From positions 1 through 5,109 of the forward strand of contig JARDZQ010000174.1 in assembly GCA_029240775.1 (NCBI GenBank): DNA of 5,109 nt, read 5' to 3'. Under the pieces are notes generated by a model. The model was given only the letters and a program-made list of their open reading frames with translations. It made no database searches and was not told the DNA's origin. Origin of the DNA: Rubrobacteraceae bacterium. GTDB lineage: Bacteria; Actinomycetota; Rubrobacteria; Rubrobacterales; Rubrobacteraceae. Positions within the stretch are counted from its first letter, which is position 1, and each line of letters begins with the position of its first letter. Shown one piece after another: positions 1 to 4,866 of this stretch. A program made the position numbers and the translations under genes.

Positions 1-636
1 CATGAAGAGGTAGGCCGCTAGCCCCAGCGTTGTGGCCAGGAAGTTGAAGGTGGCGTGCAGCAGGATCGCGCCGAGGAGCCCGAGCAGCGGCGGGATGATC
101 CGCAATGCCCTGTTCTGGACAAAGGGGATCAGGCCGATCCCGATGCCCGTGAGGGAGGTGAAGGCGGCATGGGCGAAGCCACCGAGGATGCGGCGCACCA
201 GGAAGGTCTCCGCCCCGAACTGCACCCCGTAGAGTATATCCTCGGCGAGGGCGAACCCGAAACCGACCGCTGACCCGTAGACGATGCCGTCCATCACCCC
301 GGCGAACTCGATGAGGCGGCGCCTGCGCGACGCGAGGTAGGCGACGACGAATATGATGAACAACGCAAGCCCCTTGGTGGACTCCTCGACCACCGGCGCC
401 ACGAAGACCGCCGTCAAAAAATCAGCGACCTGCCTGGTAGCCACCGCCTCGAACGTCATGCTCGCGAGGGTGTTGAAGACGAGCGAGATGGTCGTCGCCA
501 CGGCGAAGCCCCAGATGAAGACGGGCACAACGTAGCGCAGCGGCTCCCGCTCGTAGAGGTCGATGGCCCTGATAAAGAGGAGATACAGGATGGTCTGGAG
601 CACGCCAGCCCCGATGAGGGACCCACTCAAGGTCAC
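1..636 (-). CDS. PrsW-family intramembrane protease (C-terminus cut by window edge)
   Basis: This is a polytopic membrane protein read without interruption for 212 codons to the window edge. The first hydrophobic segment (about residues 5-25) is followed by YEREPL (28-33), as in many PrsW proteins. The family motifs come in order: EESTK (84-88, the paired glutamates), a DG-x-YG-x-A-x-GFGFA-x-AED stretch (116-133), HAAFTSLTG (156-164) and HATFN (194-198). Known PrsW proteins cut membrane-anchored substrates such as anti-sigma factors inside the bilayer, using the paired Glu and the His residues. The substrate here is unknown. The start is GTG at 636, with AGGGG nine bases upstream; the nearby ATG at 663 is in another frame and meets a stop at once. 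Position 133 is Asp where I recall Asn being usual. The gene diverges from the flavin reductase gene. The family call is firm; the true C-terminal length is unknown. Confidence 0.9.
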   Translation of the reverse strand, partial: MTLSGSLIGAGVLQTILYLLFIRAIDLYEREPLRYVVPVFIWGFAVATTISLVFNTLASMTFEAVATRQVADFLTAVFVAPVVEESTKGLALFIIFVVAYLASRRRRLIEFAGVMDGIVYGSAVGFGFALAEDILYGVQFGAETFLVRRILGGFAHAAFTSLTGIGIGLIPFVQNRALRIIPPLLGLLGAILLHATFNFLATTLGLAAYLFM

Positions 637-669
637 GGCGAGCGTCCCCTGCAAACCGACATGCGCAGC

Positions 670-675
670 AGTATA
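670..675 (-). promoter_or_regulatory. possible -10 box of the PrsW-family gene
   Basis: On the minus strand TATACT (5 of 6 to TATAAT) lies about 34 bases before the GTG start, which would leave a leader of roughly 27 bases including the AGGGG ribosome site. No good -35 box is visible at 16-18 bases. It sits just outside the opposing -10 box at 688-696, so the two promoters would be back to back. Confidence 0.35.
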
Positions 676-687
676 CCCACTCTTTGT

Positions 688-696
688 TGGTAGAAT
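688..696 (+). promoter_or_regulatory. extended -10 promoter of the flavin reductase-RidA pair
   Basis: TGGTAGAAT fits an extended -10 box (TGn followed by TAGAAT, 5 of 6 to TATAAT). Transcription would start near 703, giving a leader of about 26 bases that carries AGAGGAG at 718-724. No convincing -35 box is seen, which extended -10 promoters can do without. The same TGnTAGAAT form occurs upstream of two minus-strand genes in this window. Confidence 0.45.
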
Positions 697-728
697 ATCT
701 CGAGTGGTATCGAGTACAGAGGAGAACG

Positions 729-1223
729 TTGGATAGAGAAGCCCACGACCGCACCTCGATACTCGGCGCGATGAGCCACCTGACCCACGGCGTCTACGTG
801 CTCGGCACCCGCCGCGGCCGCCAGTCGAACGCGATGACGGCCTCGTGGGTAATGCAGGCCTCAGAGCGGCCTCCCTGCGTCGCCGTCGCCGTCCGCGACG
901 ACCGCTACTCGCGCGACCTGATCCTGGAGAGCGCCACCTTCGCCCTTAGCGCCTTGCGCGACGACCAGGTCGACGTGGCGACGCACTTCTCAGAGACGAG
1001 CGGCGAGTATCACGACAAGCTCCAAGGTGTCCCCTATGGCCTGACCCCGGGCGGCTCACCTTTTCTCCTGGACTCCCTGGCCTACCTCGACTGCAGGGTC
1101 ATGGACACCGTCCGCGCCGGCGACCACACCGTTATCGTTGGCGAGGTCACTGCAGGCGAGACCCTCGCAGAGGGTTACCCCCTGATCTACGACCCCACCG
1201 AGTACGAGGAGGCCCTGCGCTAG
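729..1223 (+). CDS. flavin reductase-like, FMN-binding split-barrel protein
   Basis: The protein has 164 residues and matches the flavin reductase-like split-barrel family (about 150-180 residues). Key marks are the HGVYVLGTR strand (20-28), SNAMTASWVMQ (33-43), the PPCVAVAVR stretch (48-56), and GDHTVIVGEV near the C-terminus (131-140). Such proteins bind FMN and either reduce it with NAD(P)H for a partner monooxygenase or act as small flavoproteins; the partner is not in this window. The start is set at TTG 729 because AGAGGAG lies just before it and the extended -10 box lies upstream. The ATG at 771 has no ribosome site, and an in-frame TTG at 684 lies upstream of the -10 box. The stop codon is directly followed by the ATG of the RidA gene, so the two are very likely co-transcribed and coupled. 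The family is well supported; the exact reaction is not. Confidence 0.9.
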   Translation: MDREAHDRTSILGAMSHLTHGVYVLGTRRGRQSNAMTASWVMQASERPPCVAVAVRDDRYSRDLILESATFALSALRDDQVDVATHFSETSGEYHDKLQGVPYGLTPGGSPFLLDSLAYLDCRVMDTVRAGDHTVIVGEVTAGETLAEGYPLIYDPTEYEEALR

Positions 1224-1691
1224 ATGTCCCCGGACCCGGAGACCCGCCTGCGCGAGCTCGGCTTCGAGCTCCCCGCCGTCCCCGAGCCCGGCGGCGCCTA
1301 CGTCCCCGCCACCCGCACAGGCAACCTGATCTTCACCGCCGGCCAGCTTCCTTTCGAGGCCGGCGAACTTAGCACCACCGGAAAGGTCGGTGACGCCGTC
1401 CCGGTCGAGGAGGCCTACAGGGCGGCCCGTCTCTGCGCCCTTAACGCCCTCGCCGCCGCAGCCGCCGAGGCCGGCGGCCTTGACCGGATACGCCGCATCG
1501 TAAAGGTAACCGGGTTCGTCGCCTCCATTCAGGGCTTCAACGCCCAGCCGCAGGTAATCAACGGGGCCTCGGAGCTTATAGGCGAGGTCTTCGGCGAGGT
1601 CGGGCTGCACGCCCGCTCGGCCGTCGGAGTGGCCGAGCTCCCTCTGGACGCGCCGGTCGAGGTCGAGCTCGTCGCGGAACTCAAAGCCTGA
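1224..1691 (+). CDS. RidA (YjgF/YER057c/UK114) family protein
   Basis: The protein has 155 residues and belongs to the longer RidA branch that starts with LxELGFELP and PGGAYVPA. Further family marks are GNLIFTAGQLP (33-43), GKVGD (53-57), AARLCALNALAA (67-78), VINGASELIGEVFGE (111-125) and HARSAVGVAELPLDAPVEVEL (129-149). R131 in the ARS motif aligns with the catalytic arginine of RidA (Arg105 in E. coli), so imine or enamine deaminase activity is possible. Not every branch of the family deaminates, and this one is poorly characterised. The ATG immediately follows the flavin reductase stop (TAGATG), with AGGAGG about 11 bases upstream inside that gene. This indicates translational coupling. 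A flavin reductase next to a RidA protein recalls RutF and RutC of pyrimidine breakdown, but no other rut gene is present. Confidence 0.93.
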   Translation: MSPDPETRLRELGFELPAVPEPGGAYVPATRTGNLIFTAGQLPFEAGELSTTGKVGDAVPVEEAYRAARLCALNALAAAAAEAGGLDRIRRIVKVTGFVASIQGFNAQPQVINGASELIGEVFGEVGLHARSAVGVAELPLDAPVEVELVAELKA

Positions 1692-1768
1692 AGCAGCTTG
1701 CAGAGAGAATGATCCCTGCGAGAGGCATCAGGTAAAACCCTGAAACCTGAAGCCTTCCGAGGATGCTC

Positions 1769-1803
1769 CCAGCACGATCTCGTGCGGATAAGCTCCATGC
1801 TGG
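1769..1803 (+). repeat. two overlapping, mutually exclusive short inverted repeats
   Basis: GCACG (1772-1776) pairs with CGTGC (1781-1785) around a four-base loop. The overlapping CCAGCA (1769-1774) pairs with TGCTGG (1798-1803). The two stems share bases 1772-1774, so only one can form at a time. They lie just upstream of the long hairpin. A regulatory switch is possible, but chance pairing is not excluded. Confidence 0.3.
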
Positions 1804-1830
1804 CTACGTAACTCGGGGTCTATGAAAGCT

Positions 1831-1986
1831 GCATTAGAGCGGTTTGCGGAGAGTACGAGCGTTCGGGTAAGAGGTTTCGAGGTTCCTAGGTTCTTTGGGG
1901 GTGCTCTTGGCGGGCTCCCGACCCTCAAAGCCTCACAAAACCTTGCCCCGCGGAAGGCGCAACCCCTTCGCAAACCGCTTTAGTGC
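1831..1986 (+). ncRNA. candidate structured RNA: 156-base rod-like hairpin
   Basis: The outer arms, 1831-1851 and 1966-1986, match as an inverted repeat at 18 of 21 positions. In plus-strand RNA all three differences are G-U wobbles, so 21 consecutive pairs form. Inside this, successive stems continue the rod: 1859-1863 with 1956-1960; 1865-1868 and 1871-1877 with 1938-1948 (an AA bulge at 1869-1870); 1888-1890 with 1931-1933; 1893-1902 with 1921-1930 (one G-U); and a small tip hairpin at 1903-1915. The shape is one long hairpin with internal loops, like 6S-type RNAs or a miniature transposable element. I see no clear promoter, T-run terminator or target-site duplication, so its nature is open. 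The inverted repeat is certain; a stable RNA is inferred. Confidence 0.35.
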
Positions 1987-2069
1987 CTTGTCTCATCTCC
2001 TGTTCGGTAGCCAGCTCTTACGCGCCGGATCCCTCCTAACGTGTCAGGTTTAAGAATCTGATTCATCGG

Positions 2070-2084
2070 ATATAATCGTTATCA
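2070..2084 (+). promoter_or_regulatory. glutaredoxin -10 box overlapped by a Fur/PerR-like palindrome
   Basis: TATAAT at 2071-2076 is a perfect -10 box; the best -35 is weak (TTTAAG at 2049-2054, spacer 16). The 15 bases centred on C2077, ATATAATCGTTATCA, form an ATAA...TTAT dyad. They match the Fur 7-1-7 consensus (TGATAAT-N-ATTATCA) at 11 of 14 positions and the PerR form (TTATAAT-N-ATTATAA) at 11 of 14. A bound repressor here would cover the -10 box and start site. Part of the match comes from the -10 box itself, so the promoter call is firmer than the operator call. Confidence 0.45.
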
Positions 2085-2104
2085 TGTACAACCGGGAGGG
2101 ATGC

Positions 2105-2356
2105 ATGGATGCCACGCTGCCGAAGACCGCGCAGATAAAGCTCTACACGGGTAACTATTGCCCGTATTGCCGGGTAGTAACGAGGGAGCTCGAGAGGCTG
2201 GGGCTCGATTACGAGGCGGTAAACGCCGACCTCGACGGACGAGACGAGGTAATACGCCTCTCCGGTCAGCGGGCGATCCCGATGCTGACCATCGATAACG
2301 AGGTGCTCGTAGACTCCTCGCACATCGTCAGGGAGCTGCGCCGGCGCTACGCCTGA
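2105..2356 (+). CDS. glutaredoxin-family thiol-disulfide oxidoreductase (CPYC)
   Basis: This 83-residue protein has a compact thioredoxin fold. The active site CPYC (19-22) follows the first strand IKLYTGNY (11-18). The cis-proline motif AIPML (57-61, P59) and the final helix SSHIVRELRRRYA (71-83) complete it. CPYC is the classical dithiol glutaredoxin signature, unlike the CVQC of NrdH or the CGYC of mycoredoxin. It should reduce disulfides or glutathione-mixed disulfides in the cytoplasm. I recall Rubrobacter being unusual among actinobacteria in making glutathione, which would fit. The start is ATG 2105, preceded by GGGAGGG at 2094-2100. An in-frame ATG at 2084 would add seven residues but lies only seven bases after the -10 box and has no ribosome site. 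The gene stands alone and converges with the next one. Confidence 0.9.
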   Translation: MDATLPKTAQIKLYTGNYCPYCRVVTRELERLGLDYEAVNADLDGRDEVIRLSGQRAIPMLTIDNEVLVDSSHIVRELRRRYA

Positions 2357-2378
2357 GCGCTGCGGAGTCGCAGCTCAG
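2353..2378. terminator. bidirectional hairpin whose feet are both stop codons
   Basis: CTGAG (2353-2357) pairs with CTCAG (2374-2378), and CTGCG (2360-2364) pairs with CGCAG (2369-2373). There is a CG bulge and a GAGT loop, ten base pairs in all. The outer stem contains TGA of the glutaredoxin gene (2354-2356) and TGA of the opposing gene (2375-2377). No strong T-run follows on either strand (CTTCTT at 2381-2386 is the nearest), so efficiency as an intrinsic terminator is uncertain. Confidence 0.45.
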
Positions 2379-3196
2379 CCTTCTTCCGAGCCGTCGCTGA
2401 GCTGTTCGAGGACGTAGGCCGCGTAGAACGCGATCGAGTCTTCCGGGCCTTCCAGCAGGAAGGCCCTGGCCTTGCCGACCGGGTCCAGGACCAGCCACCC
2501 GACCTCGAGCACCGGACCTTCGCCCCAGTCTTCGTCGGAGCGCCAGACGCCGGGGTAATTGGTATTGCGGCGGATAGTCTCCCCCACGAAGCAGCCCAGC
2601 CCGACGACAAGCGCGTCGAGGATCGGCGGTGCCTCGTCTTCGTCGAGGGCGGCCATAATCAGTTGTTCGACGAGGGGGAGGTACTCGGGCTCGTAGTCCA
2701 GGTCCGCGGCCCAGTGGCGGCTCGCAGCATCGCGGAACAGCGCAGCAGATTGCTCAGGACTCTCCGGGCCGGCGCCCGACACGGCGAGCTGCAGCAGCGC
2801 GGCCGGAGAGGTGCCGAAGAAGAACGAGATCTCGCGCGGCACCGGGTAGGCGCACAGGATCTCGAAGTCCGCCTCGGCGAGCTCCGAGCCGCGCAGCACG
2901 GCGGCCTTGTGGATCGCCTCTTCGACAGTGCGGGGATCCCAGGGGCCGGTCTCGACCTCGACGAAGACGTCCCTCCCATCGCGCACGAGGTGTATCGGCA
3001 GCGCCACCCCCCCGAGAGGACTCTGGACCTCCTTGAAGAGCTCCCGGATCTCGGCCCCTCGCTCCTCGAGCTCGGTAGCCACCCTCAGGATCGTCGCCGG
3101 GCGGGGGGCGTCGCGCTCCACGCGTATGGGCCCGAGGCGTCTCTCCCCGGGTGCCGCGCCCTCCTCGGGCGTGTCGTCGCCGTTTCCCCAGCGCAT
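2375..3196 (-). CDS. unrecognised soluble protein, 273 residues
   Basis: I do not recognise this protein. It is acidic, with no signal peptide or membrane segment. The first 30 or so residues are charged and probably disordered. Residues 35-138 alternate helix and strand and include GVALPIHLVRDGRDVFVEVETGP (63-85) and PREISFFFG (120-128). A second part, about 158-267, is rich in Trp and acidic residues and includes VVGLGCFVGETIRRN (197-211), W218, W224 and VGWLVLDPVGKARAFL (232-247). It may be two small domains. The DVFVEVE segment recalls a nuclease-type strand but lacks a following lysine, so I do not claim it. The start is ATG 3196 with GGGGAGG nine bases upstream and an extended -10 box at 3239-3247. 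Codon use is typical of the neighbours, so the gene is real. It converges with the glutaredoxin gene and diverges from the phosphatase gene. Confidence 0.87.
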   Translation of the reverse strand: MRWGNGDDTPEEGAAPGERRLGPIRVERDAPRPATILRVATELEERGAEIRELFKEVQSPLGGVALPIHLVRDGRDVFVEVETGPWDPRTVEEAIHKAAVLRGSELAEADFEILCAYPVPREISFFFGTSPAALLQLAVSGAGPESPEQSAALFRDAASRHWAADLDYEPEYLPLVEQLIMAALDEDEAPPILDALVVGLGCFVGETIRRNTNYPGVWRSDEDWGEGPVLEVGWLVLDPVGKARAFLLEGPEDSIAFYAAYVLEQLSDGSEEG

Positions 3197-3238
3197 CTGG
3201 TTCAGCCTCCCCGGTTGCGGTCCTCCAGGAACCCGCAG

Positions 3239-3247
3239 ATTCTAACA
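3239..3247 (-). promoter_or_regulatory. extended -10 promoter of the unrecognised gene
   Basis: On the minus strand TGTTAGAAT gives an extended -10 box about 42 bases before the ATG at 3196. It would give a leader near 35 bases that contains GGGGAGG. The -35 region is not recognisable. The box is the same as the one upstream of the cold-shock fusion gene (4844-4852). Confidence 0.45.
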
Positions 3248-3258
3248 ACCCGCGAAAG

Positions 3259-3288
3259 TTGCCGAAAGTGGGGGCTATAGACTAACCT
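3259..3288 (+). promoter_or_regulatory. promoter for a probably leaderless phosphatase transcript
   Basis: TTGCCG (3259-3264) and TAACCT (3283-3288) are 18 bases apart. TAACCT ends seven bases before the ATG at 3296, the spacing expected when transcription starts on the start codon. An alternative -10, TAGACT (3278-3283), would leave a leader of only about five bases. No Shine-Dalgarno sequence is present in either case. Confidence 0.4.
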
Positions 3289-3295
3289 TAGAGCC

Positions 3296-3949
3296 ATGCC
3301 TGGACAACAGTTTCTCCTGATCCGTCACGGACAATCAACGGCGAACGCCAGCGGAATCTGGCAGGGACAGATGGAGTTCCCGCTCTCGGAAGAAGGCCGA
3401 TTACAGGCGCAGCTGGTAGGGAAGGCCCTTGCGAGAGAGAGGATCGACGCGATCTACTCGAGCCCGCTCGGCAGGGCTTTCGAGACGGCCGAGATCATCG
3501 CCCGCGAGACGAGTTTTGGAGCCCCGGTAGTTCCGCTGGAGGGCCTCGTGGAGCGCCACGGCGGCTCTCTGGAAGGCACAACCCACGAGGAGCGCGAGAC
3601 CCGTCACCCGGAGTTCACGAAGAAGCTTCTCTCGCTTCCCGAGGAAGAGCGTTGGACGCTCGTCGGTGCTGAGACCGACGGGGAAGTGCTCGCGCGGTTC
3701 GAGGTGGCGATCACCGGGATCCGCGCGCGTCACGCTCACGGGGAGCGGCTAGTAATCGTCTCGCATGGCGGAGCCTTGCGCGCGTTTCTCAGGGACCGTT
3801 TCGGACCCACCGTGCTGCCCGGCGCAGAGCGAGCCGCGAACGCCTCGATCACGCACATAGAATGGCATACTGGCCAGACGCCCCGCCTGCTCAAGGTGGC
3901 TTGCACACAGCACCTCTCCTCTGCCCCGCGCGTCTCTGTCACGGAGTAG
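3296..3949 (+). CDS. histidine phosphatase (phosphoglycerate mutase-like) family protein
   Basis: The protein has 217 residues and belongs to the histidine phosphatase superfamily. The catalytic motif LIRHGQST (8-15) carries H11, which becomes phosphorylated, with R10. SSPLGRAFETAE (55-66) supplies R60, E87 in the LVERHGGSLEG segment is the likely proton donor, and the second histidine is H157 in IVSHGGALRAF (154-164). Length and motif order are normal and all catalytic residues are present, so it should be an active cytoplasmic phosphatase or mutase. The substrate cannot be read from sequence: relatives act on phosphoglycerate, alpha-ribazole phosphate, sugar phosphates and others. About 24 residues after the core (194-217) look loosely structured. 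The start is ATG 3296, without a ribosome site but next to a -10 box, suggesting a leaderless mRNA. The gene stands alone, divergent from the unrecognised gene and convergent with the cold-shock fusion. Confidence 0.93.
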   Translation: MPGQQFLLIRHGQSTANASGIWQGQMEFPLSEEGRLQAQLVGKALARERIDAIYSSPLGRAFETAEIIARETSFGAPVVPLEGLVERHGGSLEGTTHEERETRHPEFTKKLLSLPEEERWTLVGAETDGEVLARFEVAITGIRARHAHGERLVIVSHGGALRAFLRDRFGPTVLPGAERAANASITHIEWHTGQTPRLLKVACTQHLSSAPRVSVTE

Positions 3950-4119
3950 GAGAGACTATGTCCTGCCGGTCTCCGGTACCCTACAGCTCTTCTCGAAACG
4001 ACTGATCCCAAAGTACCTCGAGAGAGCAACTGCCTCATCACGCTTCCGCCACTTCCCAGACCAATAACCTGAAATGCTGACAAGCGAGGCCTTGAAAAAG
4101 CCGAAGCGCGCTGAGAGCG

Positions 4120-4752
4120 TTAGGTAACGGGCCGGACGCGGCGAGCGTTGGGGCCGCGGTCGTTCCGGCCGACCTCGTACTCGACCTCGTCGTTGGGCGC
4201 GAGGCTCGAGGGGTCGACCTGTACCTCGGAGTGGTGAACGAAGAGGTCGTCGCCCGTAGGCCGCACGAGGAACCCGTAGCCCTTCTCCGCGTCGAACCAC
4301 TTGACGCGGCCGCGCTCGCGCGGCTGGGCTCCGGTGTCCTCCTGGCTGCCGTCCACGGCGGTGCGGGCGGCCCCATTCCCGTCGCCGCTGGCCGCCGGGC
4401 TCTCCCCGCGGTCAGCCTCGAGCACTATGGAGTCCTCGGCCACCTTCACGGTAACCGCCTCGACGCCGGACCAGTGTTCCTTCCAGATGGGGTCTTCCGC
4501 GATGGCTGGGTCGAGCCAGAGACCCCAGCCTTCGCGCTCCCCGTGGTCGAGGACGCCCTCAAAGACGCTCTCCGGCTCGCGGGGACCCCGCTCGCGGCGG
4601 TAGATGTCGTTGCGGGAGCGGAACGACTGCACCGAGGAGGCGCTGGTTCCCAGGGCGTCGGCGATCCAGTCGTCCGTCTTGCCCGCCTCCACCCACTCCT
4701 TTATCTGCTCCATGTGCGGTTTTAACGCTATTCGCTTCTTGGAATCTGCCAT
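4120..4752 (-). CDS. fusion of N-terminal helix-turn-helix and C-terminal cold-shock domain
   Basis: The protein has 210 residues in three parts. Residues 11-53 look like a helix-turn-helix: MEQIKEWVEAGKTDDWIADALG, a turn, then the basic helix SSVQSFRSRNDIYRR (39-53). Residues 61-113 form a Trp-rich segment that I do not recognise. After a polar linker (about 114-146) comes a cold-shock domain at 147-208, with RGRVKWFDAEKGYGFL containing RNP1 (KGYGFL, 157-162) and RNP2 DLFVHHS (169-175). The cold-shock domain binds single-stranded RNA or DNA. The helix-turn-helix resembles the resolvase/terminase small-subunit type that decides whether a site is recognised; that likeness is an inference. Usual cold-shock proteins are only 65-75 residues, so the extra two-thirds is odd. 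The start is ATG 4752 with AAGGAG 11 bases upstream, after a leader of about 85 bases. It converges with the phosphatase gene. Confidence 0.92.
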   Translation of the reverse strand: MADSKKRIALKPHMEQIKEWVEAGKTDDWIADALGTSASSVQSFRSRNDIYRRERGPREPESVFEGVLDHGEREGWGLWLDPAIAEDPIWKEHWSGVEAVTVKVAEDSIVLEADRGESPAASGDGNGAARTAVDGSQEDTGAQPRERGRVKWFDAEKGYGFLVRPTGDDLFVHHSEVQVDPSSLAPNDEVEYEVGRNDRGPNARRVRPVT

Positions 4753-4843
4753 GCTGGCGCCTGCTCCTTATTACCTCTCAACCGGTTGCTGTGGTGGTGC
4801 GATTGTTATGTGATCGGTTCATGTATTTATGTTGATGGTGAGC

Positions 4844-4852
4844 ATTCTAACA
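4844..4852 (-). promoter_or_regulatory. extended -10 promoter of the HTH/cold-shock fusion gene
   Basis: TGTTAGAAT on the minus strand would start transcription near 4837, leaving a leader of about 85 bases before the ATG at 4752. Long leaders are common for cold-shock genes, where they control mRNA stability and translation, but I see no specific cold-box. The box begins 15 bases after the stop codon of the upstream gene, so the fusion gene has its own promoter and is not only read through. Confidence 0.4.
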
Positions 4853-4866
4853 CCTCGCCGTCGCGC

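Larger units (their letters stand above)
1692..2104. other. 413-base non-coding stretch with hairpins and a promoter
   Basis: No convincing gene lies here. GC content is visibly lower than in the flanking genes. Read from the left it holds three things: overlapping short inverted repeats at 1769-1803, a very long hairpin-forming sequence at 1831-1986, and the glutaredoxin promoter near 2071. Just after the RidA stop, TCAGGT at 1729 can pair with ACCTGA downstream, but no T-run follows, so I do not call a terminator. A 53-codon frame (ATG 1822 to TAG 1983) and an 81-codon minus-strand frame exist, but neither resembles a known protein or has native codon use. Confidence 0.7.

Noticed and set aside
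684..728. Upstream in-frame TTG at 684 as the start of the flavin reductase gene.
   Set aside because: It lies upstream of the -10 box, has no ribosome site, and would add 15 residues beyond the usual family N-terminus.
729..1691. Calling the pair rutF and rutC.
   Set aside because: No rutA, rutB or other rut gene is present, and the RidA protein is of the longer branch rather than clearly RutC-like.
1728..1973. An 81-codon minus-strand frame across the RidA-glutaredoxin gap, possibly a decayed gene.
   Set aside because: It has no ribosome site, no recognisable family and non-native codon use.
1822..1983. A 53-residue plus-strand frame inside the non-coding stretch, with CGGGG just before its ATG.
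   Set aside because: It coincides almost exactly with the long hairpin, its codon third positions are not GC-biased like the neighbours, and the product resembles nothing known. The hairpin explains the sequence better.
2663..3280. A 205-codon plus-strand frame opposite the unrecognised gene.
   Set aside because: It is antisense to a frame with better codon bias, a clear ribosome site and a promoter, and its product is arginine-rich shadow sequence.
4090..4118. A C(UUCG)G tetraloop followed by TTTTT on the minus strand just after the cold-shock fusion gene, as a terminator.
   Set aside because: Only two strong pairs close the tetraloop before mismatches, so the stem is too weak to call.
3956..4119. 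A basic minus-strand reading frame beyond the cold-shock gene stop, which could be a remnant of a transposase or integrase.
   Set aside because: Its third positions are often A or T, it matches no motif I can name, and no inverted repeats bound it. I see only a CCGG-TCT-CCGG hairpin near 3967 in this 170-base convergent gap.
4231..4725. A 164-codon plus-strand frame opposite the HTH/cold-shock gene.
   Set aside because: The minus-strand frame encodes intact RNP motifs, so this is its shadow.
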